The notes under the pieces are model-generated. The model was not told the origin of the DNA and searched no databases. It saw only the letters and a list, made by a program, of their open reading frames with translations. Source: Andrena cerasifolii (Eukaryota; Arthropoda; Insecta; Hymenoptera; Andrenidae). Taken from it: a stretch of DNA of 64,000 nt. A program made the translations under genes and the position numbers. Where the stretch lies: assembly GCF_050908995.1 (NCBI RefSeq), contig NC_135118.1, positions 6,820,001 through 6,884,000 on the forward strand. The letters run 5' to 3'. The stretch's first letter is position 1, and the number at the start of each line of letters is the position of its first letter. This document shows, piece by piece, positions 21,868 to 33,499 of this stretch.

Positions 21868-22882
21868 ATGGTTGCTTAGAAAAGCGAATTGTCTACTTTC
21901 GTGCGACCTGAAATTATTTTCCTGCGTAAACGTGGCGAGAGTTATCGGAAAATCGGTAAAGCGTTAAAATTAAGTATCTCTACAGTGAGACATGTGATAA
22001 AAAAAGTATGAAGAGACTGCTACTACGGAAAACAGGCCACGATCGGGGCGGCCGAAAGTATTAACAGTAAGAGAGCGACGACATATCATAAGAAAAGTCG
22101 TAAGAAACCCGTGCGTGAGTGCTCAGAATTTGTCTGTCGATATTGCAACATCTTCGGGAAAGACAGTTACTGCTCGAACTGTACGAAATGTTCTACACTC
22201 TGCTACAATTTACGGCAGAGCGGCGAGAAAAAAGCCGTTCATAAATGTCACTAATAGACGGAAACGGCTCGGCTTTGCTAAAGCGTATATAAATAAGCCA
22301 ATGGAATTTTGGAAAAATGTTATATTCTCGGATGAGAGTGAATTCAATATTTTCGGCTCCGATGGGAAGAAGTTTGTGTGGAGGAGACCAGACACCGAAC
22401 TGGAAAAGCAAAATATTCGGCCAACCGTGAAATATGGCGGCGGGCATCTAATGATTTGGGGTTGCATGTCACATAATGGGGTGGGAAATTTAGCAATGAA
22501 TGCTCTGATGTATATCGGTATATTGCGGAACAATTTATTAGAGAGTGCAACAAAATTAGGCATAAAAGAAACATTTCGGTTCCAGCAAGATAATGACCCA
22601 AAGCACACGGCCCACGGAACACGAGAATGGCTTCTTTATAATGTACCTAAACAGCTTCCAACACCACCCCAATCACCGGATGTTAACCCCATAGAAAACC
22701 TTTGGCATATATTAGATCTAGAAATTCGAAAAAGGAAAATAAGAAATAAAAATGACTTAAAGAAGGCACTATTAGAAGAGTGGTCAAAAATTCCTCAAGA
22801 AACTACCAAAAAACTTGTCGAATCGATGCCAAATCGATTGCAAGCTATAATTAATACCGAAGGCATGCATACAAAATATTAA
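21868..22882 (+). pseudogene. Tc1-family transposase, N-terminal region broken by a stop and a frameshift
   Basis: This would be a cut-and-paste DNA transposase. From ATG 21868 the frame meets TAG at 21877-21879. It then reads an N-terminal helix-turn-helix segment (RGESYRKIGKALKLSISTVR), as in Tc1 proteins. A frameshift at about 22003-22008, in a run of A's before gtatg, moves the frame. The next segment, with the GRPK-like linker NRPRSGRPKVLTVRERR, runs into the open frame from about 22115 to TAA 22880-22882. The catalytic domain looks intact: FSDESEF gives the first Asp, QQDNDPKH the second, and SPDVNPIENLW the Glu, with exactly 34 residues between the second Asp and the Glu. It is unlikely to make an active full-length enzyme. 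Confidence 0.92.
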
Positions 22883-23142
22883 ACACTTGCATCCTACTTA
22901 ACAATTCAAATAACTGTGTCTCTAATAATTATGTCTAAAGTGTGCCAATACTTTTTTGAGTACGGAATTCTCGTTTTTCTTTTGTTATTCCCATAAATTA
23001 CATTATTCAGAGTTCTAAAAAAATACATTACTTCTGTATGTTAGAAGACATTAAAAGACATATTTTGTATCAATATATCATTTCAATATACCAAGATATT
23101 TAAAAAAAAGAGGGTGCGTCAATACTTTTTTTATCCACTGTA

Positions 23143-25032
23143 GGTACCATTGTCTACATTTTCCTAAAGTATAAAAAGACTTTCGAACGCCTACCCTGAC
23201 TGCCTTATAATTCCCAGTTACAATCTTATCAAAAACCAGTCACTTGAATCCTTAAGCTCTTGTAATGCTTAAAAAATTCACAGATCATCGATTACCCGAC
23301 AATAGCGAGGTGTATCGTTTCGCCGATAATCGAAATAATATTAATTGCTCGCTGGATTTTTATTTATACTCATCTTCCGTCAAAGTCACCTTGCCCTTGT
23401 TCAATCACCTCCATCGATCCGTGCCGACGGAACCTGGAACAGTGACACGGAACGAAAACAAGCTACACAGTCCGGAGCGTTAAGTTTCGAGCGGATGAAA
23501 ATCATAATACGCTAAAAACGCCTCCCCCCGAGCGCAGCCGTTTATCTCGGGAAGGGACGTTTTTGCCGTTCGAATAGGGCGAACGTAGGGATCGAAGAGC
23601 GGATGGCGGGCTGGCCCATTCAGGGCGCTAAGTAAAAAGAAGACGTCCACTCGAAAGCCCAGAGGCCACTCGTGCCTAAAAGCACTTGGATCGGTATGTG
23701 GATCAATTATATGAAAGAAACGTGGCGCGAATTAATGCGAGCAAGGGGCCTACGGTAGGGCCCAGGGAAAAAGAGGATCCGAAGTGGAGGCATTCCTCTA
23801 GTTTTTGCGCGATGTCCTTTAGTGCTCGATCCCCGTCCACGCAACAGACACGCATGGCTCTGTATTTCCACGTTTCCTCCAACGAAACAACCAAGCAATC
23901 ATATCGGTTAACGACCCCCGGACCATCGGTCGCCGTTGCTCTGGGCCCAACCGCGCATTTCCAGCTTTCGATTAACTCACGGAAAGTCTCCTTCCTGTCA
24001 GACATTTCTCAATATCCTCTTTCCCTGCTTCGTGCCGCCTTCTCTTATTTTCCCCGTTCGCCTTACGGTAAAATTAACCTTCAGACTCGTGCTACTCGAT
24101 CTCGGGGAAAAGGAACGTCGAGACAGCCCCTTGCGCCCAGTCAACCGGGCTGCGCAGGGGGGAACCTTGATCGCGGAAACTAATCGGTGGACGTCGTCTG
24201 GATAAATAATCGAATGATTACATTTTGGGAAGGGTAATTGGGCATTTATTACGCGGGAGTTGTGGATCTATCTATATTCCTTCGTCTTGCATTCTAGCTT
24301 CCCAATTGTATGGCTTTTAATTTTATTGGCATATGCGGGATGAGTGTACAGAGATACCGCAAGATGTATATATACTGTCGAAGGAGAGAAAAGAATTCTG
24401 GTAGATATTCCGACAAGCATCTCTTGCGCGTTACTACTCTTTTCCGCGTTCCCTGCCACGCTTCCCCCTTTTTCTCTCCCGCCGCCACCGCAGTGTCTGG
24501 TCTCCGTTTACGAGTTCGAGAGGCCATGTTTTATGAATGGGACATTCGATGGAAGGAAGATTGCTACTCCGTGAATCTATTTCGCGGCGCGAAAGGCCCG
24601 CAAGAAGTCGTCGAGCGTGGATTTTAAAAGGGAACGGGCTCCAATTGCCTTGCTACGCGAGGTACCGTATAATTTATCTCCATTTCAACTTTGTATGCAT
24701 AATCCGCATCCGTTTCGCTCCTCTTCGACGAACTTGACGGAGTAAAAGGCTATTGAAATTGTTTACCTTTCTGTGTTCCGATGCTCCTCTTGTAATTACG
24801 GCGTAATAGAATGGCGCCAATTACGCGACGTCAGCTCGCCGCGTACTTTTCATTCTCGTAGGAAGAAACTCGTTATCCTAATGTAACGCTATCATTTATC
24901 TTCCTTCTTCATTTCCTCCGCTTCGCACCTCGTGTACAAAGCGGTTTCATGCGACTGACGCAATTCGTGCCTTTACTAAACACTTTCTTAGCACGAGTCC
25001 CTAAATTTCGTTACCCGAACCCCCTTTGCACT
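23143..25032. other. CpG-rich intergenic or intronic DNA, no gene recognised
   Basis: Overlapping open frames up to 165 codons (23686-24183, plus) exist on both strands, but with no domain, start context or splice pattern to support a gene. Segment 24514-24540 resembles 25717-25743. Confidence 0.4.
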
Positions 25033-25228
25033 ATACTGCGTTCCATATAAGAGCGTACCAACGCCCCTACCGATTTGCGACCGACTTGCGCAGCTCCCAC
25101 GGATCTGACAGACGCGATTGGTCGTAGCACTTTCGCGATTGGTCCTAGCACTTACCCTGCCGGTTTACTACCAATCGACAGTGTATCCCTGCGCGAAACG
25201 AGTACGCTCTAATGTGGAACGCAGTGTA
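25033..25228. mobile_element. Short MITE of about 196 bp
   Basis: ctgcgttccatataagagcg near the left end is the approximate reverse complement of cgctctaatgtggaacgcag at the right end, with TA at or next to both ends. Inside, gcgattggtcgtagcacttt and gcgattggtcctagcactta are adjacent near-identical copies. No coding capacity. The TA flank suggests Tc1/mariner type. Confidence 0.65.
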
Positions 25229-26111
25229 CATACAGCATCGAAAATATTTATTTCCTCTCTCGAATAAACCCTTTATACCCCATTTATACCCCTCTTGTTA
25301 TATTCCTGCGAAAATTGTGCGCGCTAAATAAATAAAATAAATACTTCCTGCACCCCAGTTGGTTGCTTGCCTTTACTCCCTGTATCTTCACAGAGCCGAT
25401 CTGTATCGCTCGAAGCTCGAAGCGAAAATCTACATGCACCGAGCTACATTGAGAAACAGCCTAGCACAGCGCTGTGCCGTCACTGTCGCCAGCCAGCTGA
25501 GCGGAAAAGCCCCTCGTTGGTCGTCATTTTTCAACATTTTCCTTCCCCCGGTGTTTCGCCGGGCCCTCGGTTACACCCTCCGTGCAAACGAGCTCCCTTC
25601 GCCTAAGCGTTCCTCGGTGGCTACGGAAGACAAGTGGCGGGAAGATGTTTGGTCTCTCTGTTCACCCCTTTTCTTCCCGCGGCGCCGTCTTCTCTCGTCC
25701 CTCCTCGTTCGGCTCGTTCGAGCGGGCATGTTTTATGGATGGCCTTCTAGAGGTTTCGCGGCGCCAGCTCTTCCGTGGATATACCGGCCACTTACTGTAC
25801 ACCTCCGTCTCCGCTGTTACCAGCAAGCCAAGAACGTAAACGTAAATGAGATATTGGAATTAGGAGGCGATACCCCCCATTCTCTCCCCCTGCGGGCGGA
25901 ATTCGACGGGGAATTATTCCGGAAGCCAATGATGCGCGTAGAACCACCCCTCCCTCGTTCTCTGTCGGAGGATAAAATGTAGGTCGTAGAAAGTTACGGA
26001 AGGAGACGCGAATTCGAACGGATTCCGTAATTAATTTAGCTTTTGTCTAGCTGCCGTTTGCGTAAAGTGGTTTTTCGAGGCGCCTGGTTGGGTTTTCGTC
26101 GTGCGAAAAAT
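25229..26111. other. GC-rich region with a 207-codon open frame, unassigned
   Basis: 25359-25982 (plus) is open for 207 codons and overlaps two shorter frames. There is no recognisable domain, and the same interval is open in other frames because it is GC-rich, so I do not call a gene. It could be a long 5' UTR or exon of an unseen transcript. Confidence 0.3.
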
Positions 26112-26506
26112 ACTACCGTCAAGGGCCCAGTTCCTGATCAGAACCCAATTCCTGATCAGTTTAGGAAAATAAACCAAATATTCAGCTTATTATGATGCAA
26201 ATTTATTCTAACAAATTACTAAATAATTATGAGGTGTTTTGGAATTTATACGGAAAATTTGACAGCTCATAGTAAAACGTGTGAAAGTGATCAGAAGCTG
26301 CTCCCTTTGCATTTTTCACTTTCGAAGTTAAATTGTAAAATAATTATTAATATGTGTGCACTTTTTTTAATACCAAATTAAAGATAAAACATAGATTTAC
26401 CGAAGTAGCAAGAAATCTTTTAAATTTGGTTAAGGTTTCCCTTTACACGTTTAAAAATCCGCGGTAGTTACTCTTAAGTGATCAGGAACTGGGTCCTTGA
26501 TGGTAG
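26112..26506. mobile_element. MITE with 28-bp terminal inverted repeats
   Basis: The left end actaccgtcaagggcccagt and the right end, in reverse complement actaccatcaaggacccagt, match and continue through tcctgatca. The left end also has a second copy of cccaattcctgatcag in tandem. AT-rich interior without a reading frame. The target duplication is not resolved, so the superfamily is unknown. Confidence 0.75.
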
Positions 26507-26925
26507 TGCATCCCTGTGTGGGGAATTATTAAGAGATAAATGAGTTTGTACATATGAAAGTATTACTTGTGGTATTAAACGATAACTGTAGGGGTGCAGT
26601 AGGAAATTAATAATAGCACTGTGCTCTTAGATAAAATACTATATATGCGTTTATTTCGTTAGTCGCTCGCTGTCACTCGCCGTTGCCAGCTCGCGTCGAA
26701 CTGCCTGGGCCACGCATGACTCCACCACCTCGCAATTCCAACGGCTCTCCTAAGGACGGGGGGAGGTCACGCTTCGCGACCGTTTGTTGTGGTCCGCGCT
26801 CTTTCCACGAAACTGCTATAGCGTGTCTCGCTCGCCACAGTAACTGTGGTAGTCATGGAATAATTCTTGAAATTTGGAGGTCAGATTTTGAAACCTAACA
26901 CCAAGGAAGAAAAATGTACTTCGTT
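26507..26925. other. Unassigned DNA between two MITEs
   Basis: A short GC-rich open frame (26683-26898, plus) with no recognised motif; otherwise nothing notable. Confidence 0.35.
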
Positions 26926-27503
26926 CAGTGGCGGATTTAAGAAAGAAGGCCCAGGTGGCAAACGTTCTGAGGGGTCCATTTTGAAAGAAAAATGAAGAAG
27001 TTTAGTAAAAACAGGCCAAGTGTAGAAGTACAGAAAAAAATATAGTGTTTGGTTAAAAATATAATTTTGTTTTGAAGATGGGGCCCCTGGGGGTGTCCTG
27101 GGCAGGGGCCCATTATTCCGGGAGAATGAAGAGGTAGTTTACTGAAAATGGGCCGAGTGTAGTAGTACGAAAATAAATGTAGTGTTTGGTTAAATTCATA
27201 ATTTTGTTAAGATATGGCCCTAGGGGTAAGCTTGGTCGAGTGTACGAGCTCCTAGTAAATGGCAATCTGCTAATAAAAAAACTTCTAGTGCCTGCATATG
27301 CAGGGTACCTACTAAAAGCTGGAACTGCAAGAGCATCAGTTTATTGGTAAAACGAAACACATTCTTTTTAATTTCTACATCAAGATCGAATCTTCCACTT
27401 GCTGCTTTAATGCTCCTTAATTCATAATAATAATTTTTTCCCCTTCTGTGCAGGGGCCTAGGCGGCCAACTGCTCACCAGCCGCCCTGTTAAATCCGTTA
27501 CTG
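26926..27503. mobile_element. hAT-like non-autonomous element with 8-bp target duplication
   Basis: It starts cagtggcggattta and ends, in reverse complement, cagtaacggattta, a TIR of the CAGTGGCGGAT type familiar from hAT elements. Flanking octamers are acttcgtt (26918-26925) and acctcgtt (27504-27511), an 8-bp duplication with one mismatch. Inside is a direct duplication of about 136 bp (around 27014 and 27150). The segment 27227-27433 also occurs at 30042-30245. No transposase frame. Confidence 0.85.
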
Positions 27504-28070
27504 ACCTCGTTATATAAAATAGTACCTAACGTTTTCATTGAATTTTTAGTCATCGTTGTGCCATTCATTCGGTGCACTAAAGTTGCACTTTGTCGTAAAA
27601 CTGTTATGGTTGTAGCAGCGTATTTCTTGCAATTACGCGGTGGTGTTACACGTGTGTAGCAGATTGCTGCAGTGCCTGCTTCGCAACGATAATGTGGCCG
27701 TTAATGATGTAGTGGAAAGTCAGTTAAGTTAATGTCGAATGAGTTGTCATAATTTAACGACCTGATACGATATTCGTGCGAGCCATTTTCGGCAAAAGCC
27801 GTGGTCGTTCGTCCCCGGTATATTACCCATCGTGAAAGACTCATTTAGTGACATCGATCCACGATATATTCACCGGCACCGATGAGAATCGGTCGAGTGA
27901 CTCACGCCCCGTGATGTAATCGCTCTTATCGTCAGCATTAAACAGGTGTGCCAGGATAAAAAGTTTGATAGATTTTTGGCTTACCAGTGCAGAAACTTAC
28001 CAGAGCAAAAATATATTGAACCGCTCGAAGAATTAGAATTTTTGCATAACTCGACGTTTAATGCTACTTA
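27504..28070. other. Unassigned DNA between repeats
   Basis: No gene or further repeat recognised. Confidence 0.35.
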
Positions 28071-28489
28071 CAAGGAGAGTATTTTAGGTGTCCGCCTCCG
28101 ATCATTTTGTTTTTGGATATGTTATAGAGGTCCGAAGAATAAGAAATACGTGTTTTTTTATTTTTCTCCGTTTTCATATTTGGGGGGGGTGAAAACTGCG
28201 TTCAAACTTAGGGTTGAAAAATCATTTTTGTGGATTTCTGAAAATCTGGTGAGTCAGACATATTTCGCATTCAAAGACACAAAATTCGTCCATTGACACT
28301 ATTCCCCTATCTCTAATAGTTCTCGAGATATTCCACAAAAATGATTTTTCAACCCTAACTTTGAACGTAGTTGTCACCCCCTAAATATGAAAACGGGGGG
28401 AAAAAACACGTATTTCTTATTTTTCGGTCCTCTATAACATATCCAAAAATCAATATGATCGGAGGCGAACACCTAAAATACTCTCCTTG
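28071..28489. mobile_element. Harbinger-like palindromic MITE, copy 2
   Basis: Same sequence as the element at 16127-16550, over its whole length, with scattered substitutions and small indels. It starts caaggagagtattttaggtg and ends with the reverse complement. TTA flanks both sides (28068-28070 and 28490-28492). A 116-codon open frame across its left part (27946-28296) is a by-product of the repeat. Confidence 0.87.
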
Positions 28490-30041
28490 TTAGCAGGGTA
28501 AACTGCACTAATGCTGGTACTGCACTAATCATTAGCACTCCTGATTAAAAAGCCAAATATTAAGAAGTAAAAGCTTAGAAAGTATGTTTTTTACAATTTC
28601 TTATTTTTCTTTCGCTACAACACTGCGAAGCCCAGTAGTTGAATTACACATTTTACATCTGGCAGCACCACAAAGTGGGACAAAGGACTGAGTTTTAGGC
28701 GTTTTCTTAAAATTATGATAAGGGGTAGGTATGTATATTATGTCGCTTTATAACTAAGTAATGGAATGAAATGCAGATTTACTAAGTGTCGTAGGTATTT
28801 AATTGCGAATGAAATAGTCTGTATAAATACTTTAAACTTCGTTTTTAACTACATATGTGTTTCTATATAGCGTCAAATTTTAGGGTGCCAATGATTGTAC
28901 TTTTATGCCTACTTTTGTTTTCCATTGAATATTTTTAAAATAAAAGACTTAATAGGTACTTACACAAGATGTTTTATTTTAACGCGAATTCCACAATCAT
29001 TGATAATAACTGAAAATTAAGACCATACAAAAACTTGACAAGAAATATAGACATTCCAATTTTAATTTCCGCTTACGGTGCCAATCATTGTACAGTTTAC
29101 CTTATTACGATAAAAATAGAAATCTTGTATCTGGGATCTCGAATTTTTTTATGCAGCAAAAGTTTAACGCTTTGGAAATTTTTAGAAATATTCTACAGAA
29201 CTTTCTGCGACGTCTTCGCTACGAATTCAGGCTTAATGTCAGTGTACATGACCTACATATACGATCTAACGTGCACGTTTCTCGAAACGCGGCGACAGAG
29301 GGAAAAGAAGTTGATTGCTTTACGTTTCACGGAAGGCCGAGTCGACGTAACCGATATTTTCAACCGAGCCCTTTTGTTTCGCGGACTGCAGGTCCTGTTT
29401 CACGCTCGTCCTTCCACTTTTAACCGATCCCGCCGCTTTCACGTCCGGCCCCTCATAATGTCAGCGAGTGTGTTTGATCTTTCCAACGGGGTTTCCGCGA
29501 ATTTCAAAGGTACGCCTCGCGGAGGCGCCGTTTAAATTCCAAGTACGGTCGTGGCGGACGGAGAAAGGAATTTGTCGTTCGCGAGGCGACTCTTTAGATA
29601 CGACTATTATGCGTCTTGCGAGACAGCCATTACAGGGTGAATACAAACGAGCTCCCGATGCCACTGGTCACCACCCCCTCCCCCGTCTCAGAAATGAAGT
29701 TGTACTTCGTGGAACGAACTGTCCACATGCCGTGACTACTGTGCTCGGACGAAAGCGAATTCTATATTCCGAAGCAACGGCGTTTGTTACGATTTCTAAT
29801 TTAATATCGTACGCGATCGTACACGTCGGAGATGGGGTTGTGAAAAGAGCTACGATAATACTAACACGTCGATGTATTTCATTAAACGCGATGCAGATAA
29901 GGTTCGAATAAAAACAGTGATTAGCCTTCGCCTGATTTTATCAGTGATGCGTTTCTTGGATTTAATCTGTACTGATATCCAATGCTCACCTTTCGATTGA
30001 TATTTTAACCCGATACTCCAAACTACACGGAATTTAATTAA
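28490..30041. other. Unassigned DNA, possible Tc1-like end fragments
   Basis: gtgccaatgattgtac (near 28885) and gtgccaatcattgtac (near 29078) are direct repeats about 190 bp apart, reminiscent of IR/DR repeats of Tc1-like ends, but no partner end was found. A 166-codon open frame (29035-29535, plus) is not recognised. Confidence 0.35.
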
Positions 30042-30245
30042 GCTCGGTCGAGTGCACGAGCTCCTAGTAAAAGGCAATCTGCTAATAAAAAAACTTCTAG
30101 TGCCTGGATATACAGGGTACCTACTAAAAGCTGGAACTACAAGAGCATGAGTTCGTTGCTAAAGCGAAACACATCGTTTTAATTTTTACATCAAAATCGA
30201 ATCTTCCACTCGCCGCTTTAATGCTCCTTAATTCATTAATAATTC
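30042..30245. repeat. Second copy of the internal segment of the hAT-like element
   Basis: From gctcggtcgagtgcacgagc to ctttaatgctccttaattca it is a close match, in the same orientation, to 27227-27433. The TIRs of the hAT-like element are absent here, so it is either a truncated copy or an independent repeat that the 26.9-kb element acquired. Confidence 0.8.
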
Positions 30246-30943
30246 AGTAATAATTATTCCAGCAAGTGGGTGTGCGGTAAAAGTCTTTAAATAGTCGGAG
30301 GATCCTCTAATTGGCCCCGAAGGGCAGTGGAGTCCCCCCTGAGACAGAGGTTACTTGATCTACAATGGAAACACAAGGAAGAATGCACATTAATATTATC
30401 AATCGCTGTGAATCAGAGCGATAATCCCCCGTGACGATTCCACGAGTAAGGCAGTCGATAGCCATTAAATTTCAGAAATACCATGGTGTGCGCGCTTCAT
30501 CGGGGGGATGATAGCCGATGACTCGGCCGTTTCCGTCGGCGCTCGGACACGCTCGGCCTCAGCTTACACCGCCCGGTCCCGTCAGTCTAGCGCTCGACTC
30601 CGTAGCGTCAGTACGTGTCCTATTCGTCGGTTCGCTCCCGTACGCGGACAAAAAATCAATCGTATTTTCGTAAACGCCGGTCCCCCCAACGCGATCCCGC
30701 GTACGTGCCAGAGGAGCGAAGGAGACACTCGCCCGAAAAAACGATCAGTGCGTCAAGCCGGTTTCGTTAGTGATTATACATACCGCTGGCGGGTCTAGTG
30801 CCGGGTCTCTCGTGATCGATCCTTGTGTGTATCCTGTCAAAGGTGTTCACCTCCGTTCTCTCGCCAGGATATTATGCTACCGATCGTGTGTGCAGCAGGA
30901 TCGTTTTGACTCGAGGTGCGCCCCGCCACGGATCCCAAGCAGA
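30246..30943 (+). promoter_or_regulatory. CpG-rich segment, possible promoter and 5' UTR
   Basis: Composition shifts from AT-rich to GC- and CpG-rich around 30480 and stays so to about 31700. It contains no confident coding sequence apart from the exon at 30944-30988, and an initiator-like cgtcagtctag lies at about 30577-30587. Promoter status is inferred from composition and position only. Confidence 0.3.
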
Positions 30944-30988
30944 ATGCTGCCCCAGACACCTGACATCATCCCCACGACTCTGAGCCAG
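30944..30988 (+). CDS. Candidate first coding exon of an unidentified gene
   Basis: Within a CpG-rich, promoter-like segment, ATG at 30944 (context agcagaATGc) opens a 15-codon frame, MLPQTPDIIPTTLSQ, that ends precisely on a good donor, gccag/gtaggc, in phase 0. The peptide looks natural, and the upstream DNA (30500-30943) would be 5' UTR. A TCAGTC initiator-like hexamer occurs at about 30580. No downstream exon is recognisable here, so the remainder would be further along on the plus strand, possibly beyond the window. I cannot name the gene from 15 residues. Confidence 0.4.
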
Positions 30989-33416
30989 GTAGGCAAAACG
31001 TTGCCGCGAAGAAACGTTCGTTCGCTGGTAGCCGTGTGACCTTCAACCTGAAAGTCGGCTCCTCTGTCCACTACGTGACAGCCGTCCAAACGTCACGCGC
31101 CCCTGGCATTGTTTATACCCGTTCCACGAATTTCTCGCGAGGCCACGTCTCCTCCGCTCCTAAACCGAGCCACCGATTCTCGTTCCCCTCCACTTTCGTC
31201 CCTGTCGTAACGCGTGAACTCGTCCCGTCCACAATTCCACGAGGAGAAATTCGTGGAACGCCTCTTTCGCCGTGACTCGCCACTTTCGTCGGGCGCTTCT
31301 CTCGCGTGGACGTGCGCCACAACACCGTGGAAGCGGGCGCCCACACACGGCCCCCCCCGCGTGTTCGATTTTATCGATTCGCCAACGTGACAAGTTCAGA
31401 GCGGTTACCGCGAAGCGTGTGCCAATCGGTGACGATTCTGATCCACGTTGGGTAACGTCCTCGTATTTTGTCACGCTCGGCGCCGTTGGGACTGTGAACG
31501 GTCTCTTTGGAATGGATGTAGAGACACGGTTCGCTCGAGGGGATCGTAAACGGGGCTTAGAATTATCGATAATCGACCCGGTGCTCGTTACGATATGGGT
31601 ACTACGTCGCGGTGTCGGCAGGGGCAACGTGTGCCACTCCTGTCAAGATGGCGTGCTGGAAAAGACAAATATTTGCGGCTCGTAGTTAGTTGCCGCCCGG
31701 CTTCGGGAACGCGGTTCTTATGGGGGGACGGAAAGTTCGTTGTGTCGCGTTGTGTCAATATTACGCGCTCCTAACCTGGATGGAACGATCGGCGGAAGGC
31801 GACAGGTTAGTTTCTTGGTGATAATCGAATTCCAGCCGGCGGATCGTTTTAACAATTCGCTTATCCGGCCGGTTTCTGAAATGGAGGAGTGTGGGAGAGT
31901 GGCTTGTTGGAGTTTCCTGACTCGCGGTGGATCGTATTATATTTAATCAGGAGTGTACCTCGAATTCTACCGTTTCTTAGTCACGATTCCGGGTGAAGGT
32001 TAAGCGGAGCGACGTTCGGAATTATGATGACGGATCGAGTCGAAAGTCGCGGTATTATTGCACGCCATTGGTAGCCTCGTGGACTGAATGGAAACGGTTC
32101 TGTTAGCGAGAGATTGCAGAACATCATTCGCTGGTTCTGTCGAGAAAATGATTACAATATTCCGTATCATTATCTTACCCGGAAAGATTAGTCCTTATCT
32201 TTCCCTTATTCGTTTGTTGATTTGTGGCAAGATCTCTGAACGAAGATAAAACGGAAAGTTTATAAACTTAACATATCGATAATAAGCAAACACAATGAAT
32301 CTTCGTTCAGAACATGCGGCCTGCCTTAAATTTAAACGGCAACCTAGTAGAATTTTAAGCGGAGAATTTTAAATCTCCAGCACTCAAAGGTTAACCTGAA
32401 ATCGATATGCAAATTAGACGTCTTTCTCTGACGTCGTTCATTCACAAGAAATATAATATGCCAGACGATAATGACGTCACCACTCTGCATCGATGACTAA
32501 TAGAGAATCCTCTCGCTGGCGAAAATCTTACGAAACTCTCCTGCCGTCGTTTTGTCATTCGATTTCCCCGATACAATCGAGATGATTCGAAGAACGCTCA
32601 CCTCTGACGCGGCTGGAGTTCGCGCGCGGATTTCGTCTCTCTTTCAGGACTCTCGGCTCTGTGCTTCTTCATGTTCGTCGTTCGTGGAAGGTGCGTGACG
32701 TACACCAACAGAGAATTCCTGAGGTGGAGCCTTATCGATTGTTTCGAAAGGCGACGTCAAACGCGATGCCCGCCGTATGCCCATAAACGGACTTTATTTT
32801 CAAAATAAATTAATCCTACCGGGTCAATTCGATCCACGGTGCATTTGGTGGGGGAGCGGGGGGGGGGGGGTAGATACTCTAAACGCGAAAGATGCTTCGC
32901 GTTACCACGATGCTATCTTCGCATAACTACGTCGCATAAGCGCGCAAGTGAAATTCGAAACGCGTGTAATTTTCTTTTTCCTCCCCTGCTTCGTTTCTTC
33001 TTTTCTTGATGACGTTGTGAAAGAACTAGGAACAAGGAGCTTAATTATTCCTTTCCTATCCGTGGCCAATTCACGGTGGAAACGTGCGTTAAGAAAGTTT
33101 TCATTCCTTTCAGCTCTAAGCAGCTTAATTGATAGTTCTCTATTGCTGTTCCATTTTTAGCCTCGATATTAATTGCTGCTCGTGATACCTAGCGAGAGTC
33201 CGAGCAAGATACATCGGTGTACGCGTTGGTTGCCATTTACGGAAACGCAGTGGCGATTGCTCAATGCCTTCGGAGGTGAAACATGCGCGTTGAAGTCGTC
33301 GGTAGGAAATTTCTTAATCTTGATAATCTGCGTACAGTGTGGATCCTAGGAACAAAAATATGCGGGCAGACATTTTATGCTTTTTACATCGATAAAAATA
33401 GTTCCGAATAACGATT
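30989..33416. other. Putative intron or intergenic DNA; CpG-rich then mixed
   Basis: Open frames up to 155 codons on both strands (31160-31627 minus, 31272-31685 plus) overlap one another in GC-rich DNA and show no motif. A run of 13 G's lies at 32858-32870. No repeat family recognised. Confidence 0.4.
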
Positions 33417-33499
33417 TTTCCAAATCTTGCAGCGTTACATATGTCGGTTAAAGCAGCTTTGAACTGAATTTCCAAAAGAAGGGACGAGAGATAGCTGAT

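Larger units (their letters stand above)
21171..23140 (+). mobile_element. Tc1-family DNA transposon (DD34E) with IR/DR ends, degraded
   Basis: The ends cagtgggtaaaaaaagtatt and, in reverse complement, cagtggataaaaaaagtatt are TIRs flanked by TA (21169-21170 and 23141-23142). A further TIR-like core (gtattggcacacc and kin) recurs inside each end: at 21360, 21534 and 21708 on the left, and once on the right near 22940-22955 inverted. Each end is thus an inverted repeat containing direct repeats, as in Tc1 elements of IR/DR type. The left end is expanded. The single gene inside is interrupted, so the copy is not autonomous. Confidence 0.92.

Noticed and set aside
22193..22622. Minus-strand frames opposite the Tc1 transposase
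   Set aside because: Shadows of the transposase reading frame.
25359..25982. 207-codon plus-strand frame as a gene
   Set aside because: GC-rich DNA with several frames open at once; no motif and no supporting start or splice signals.
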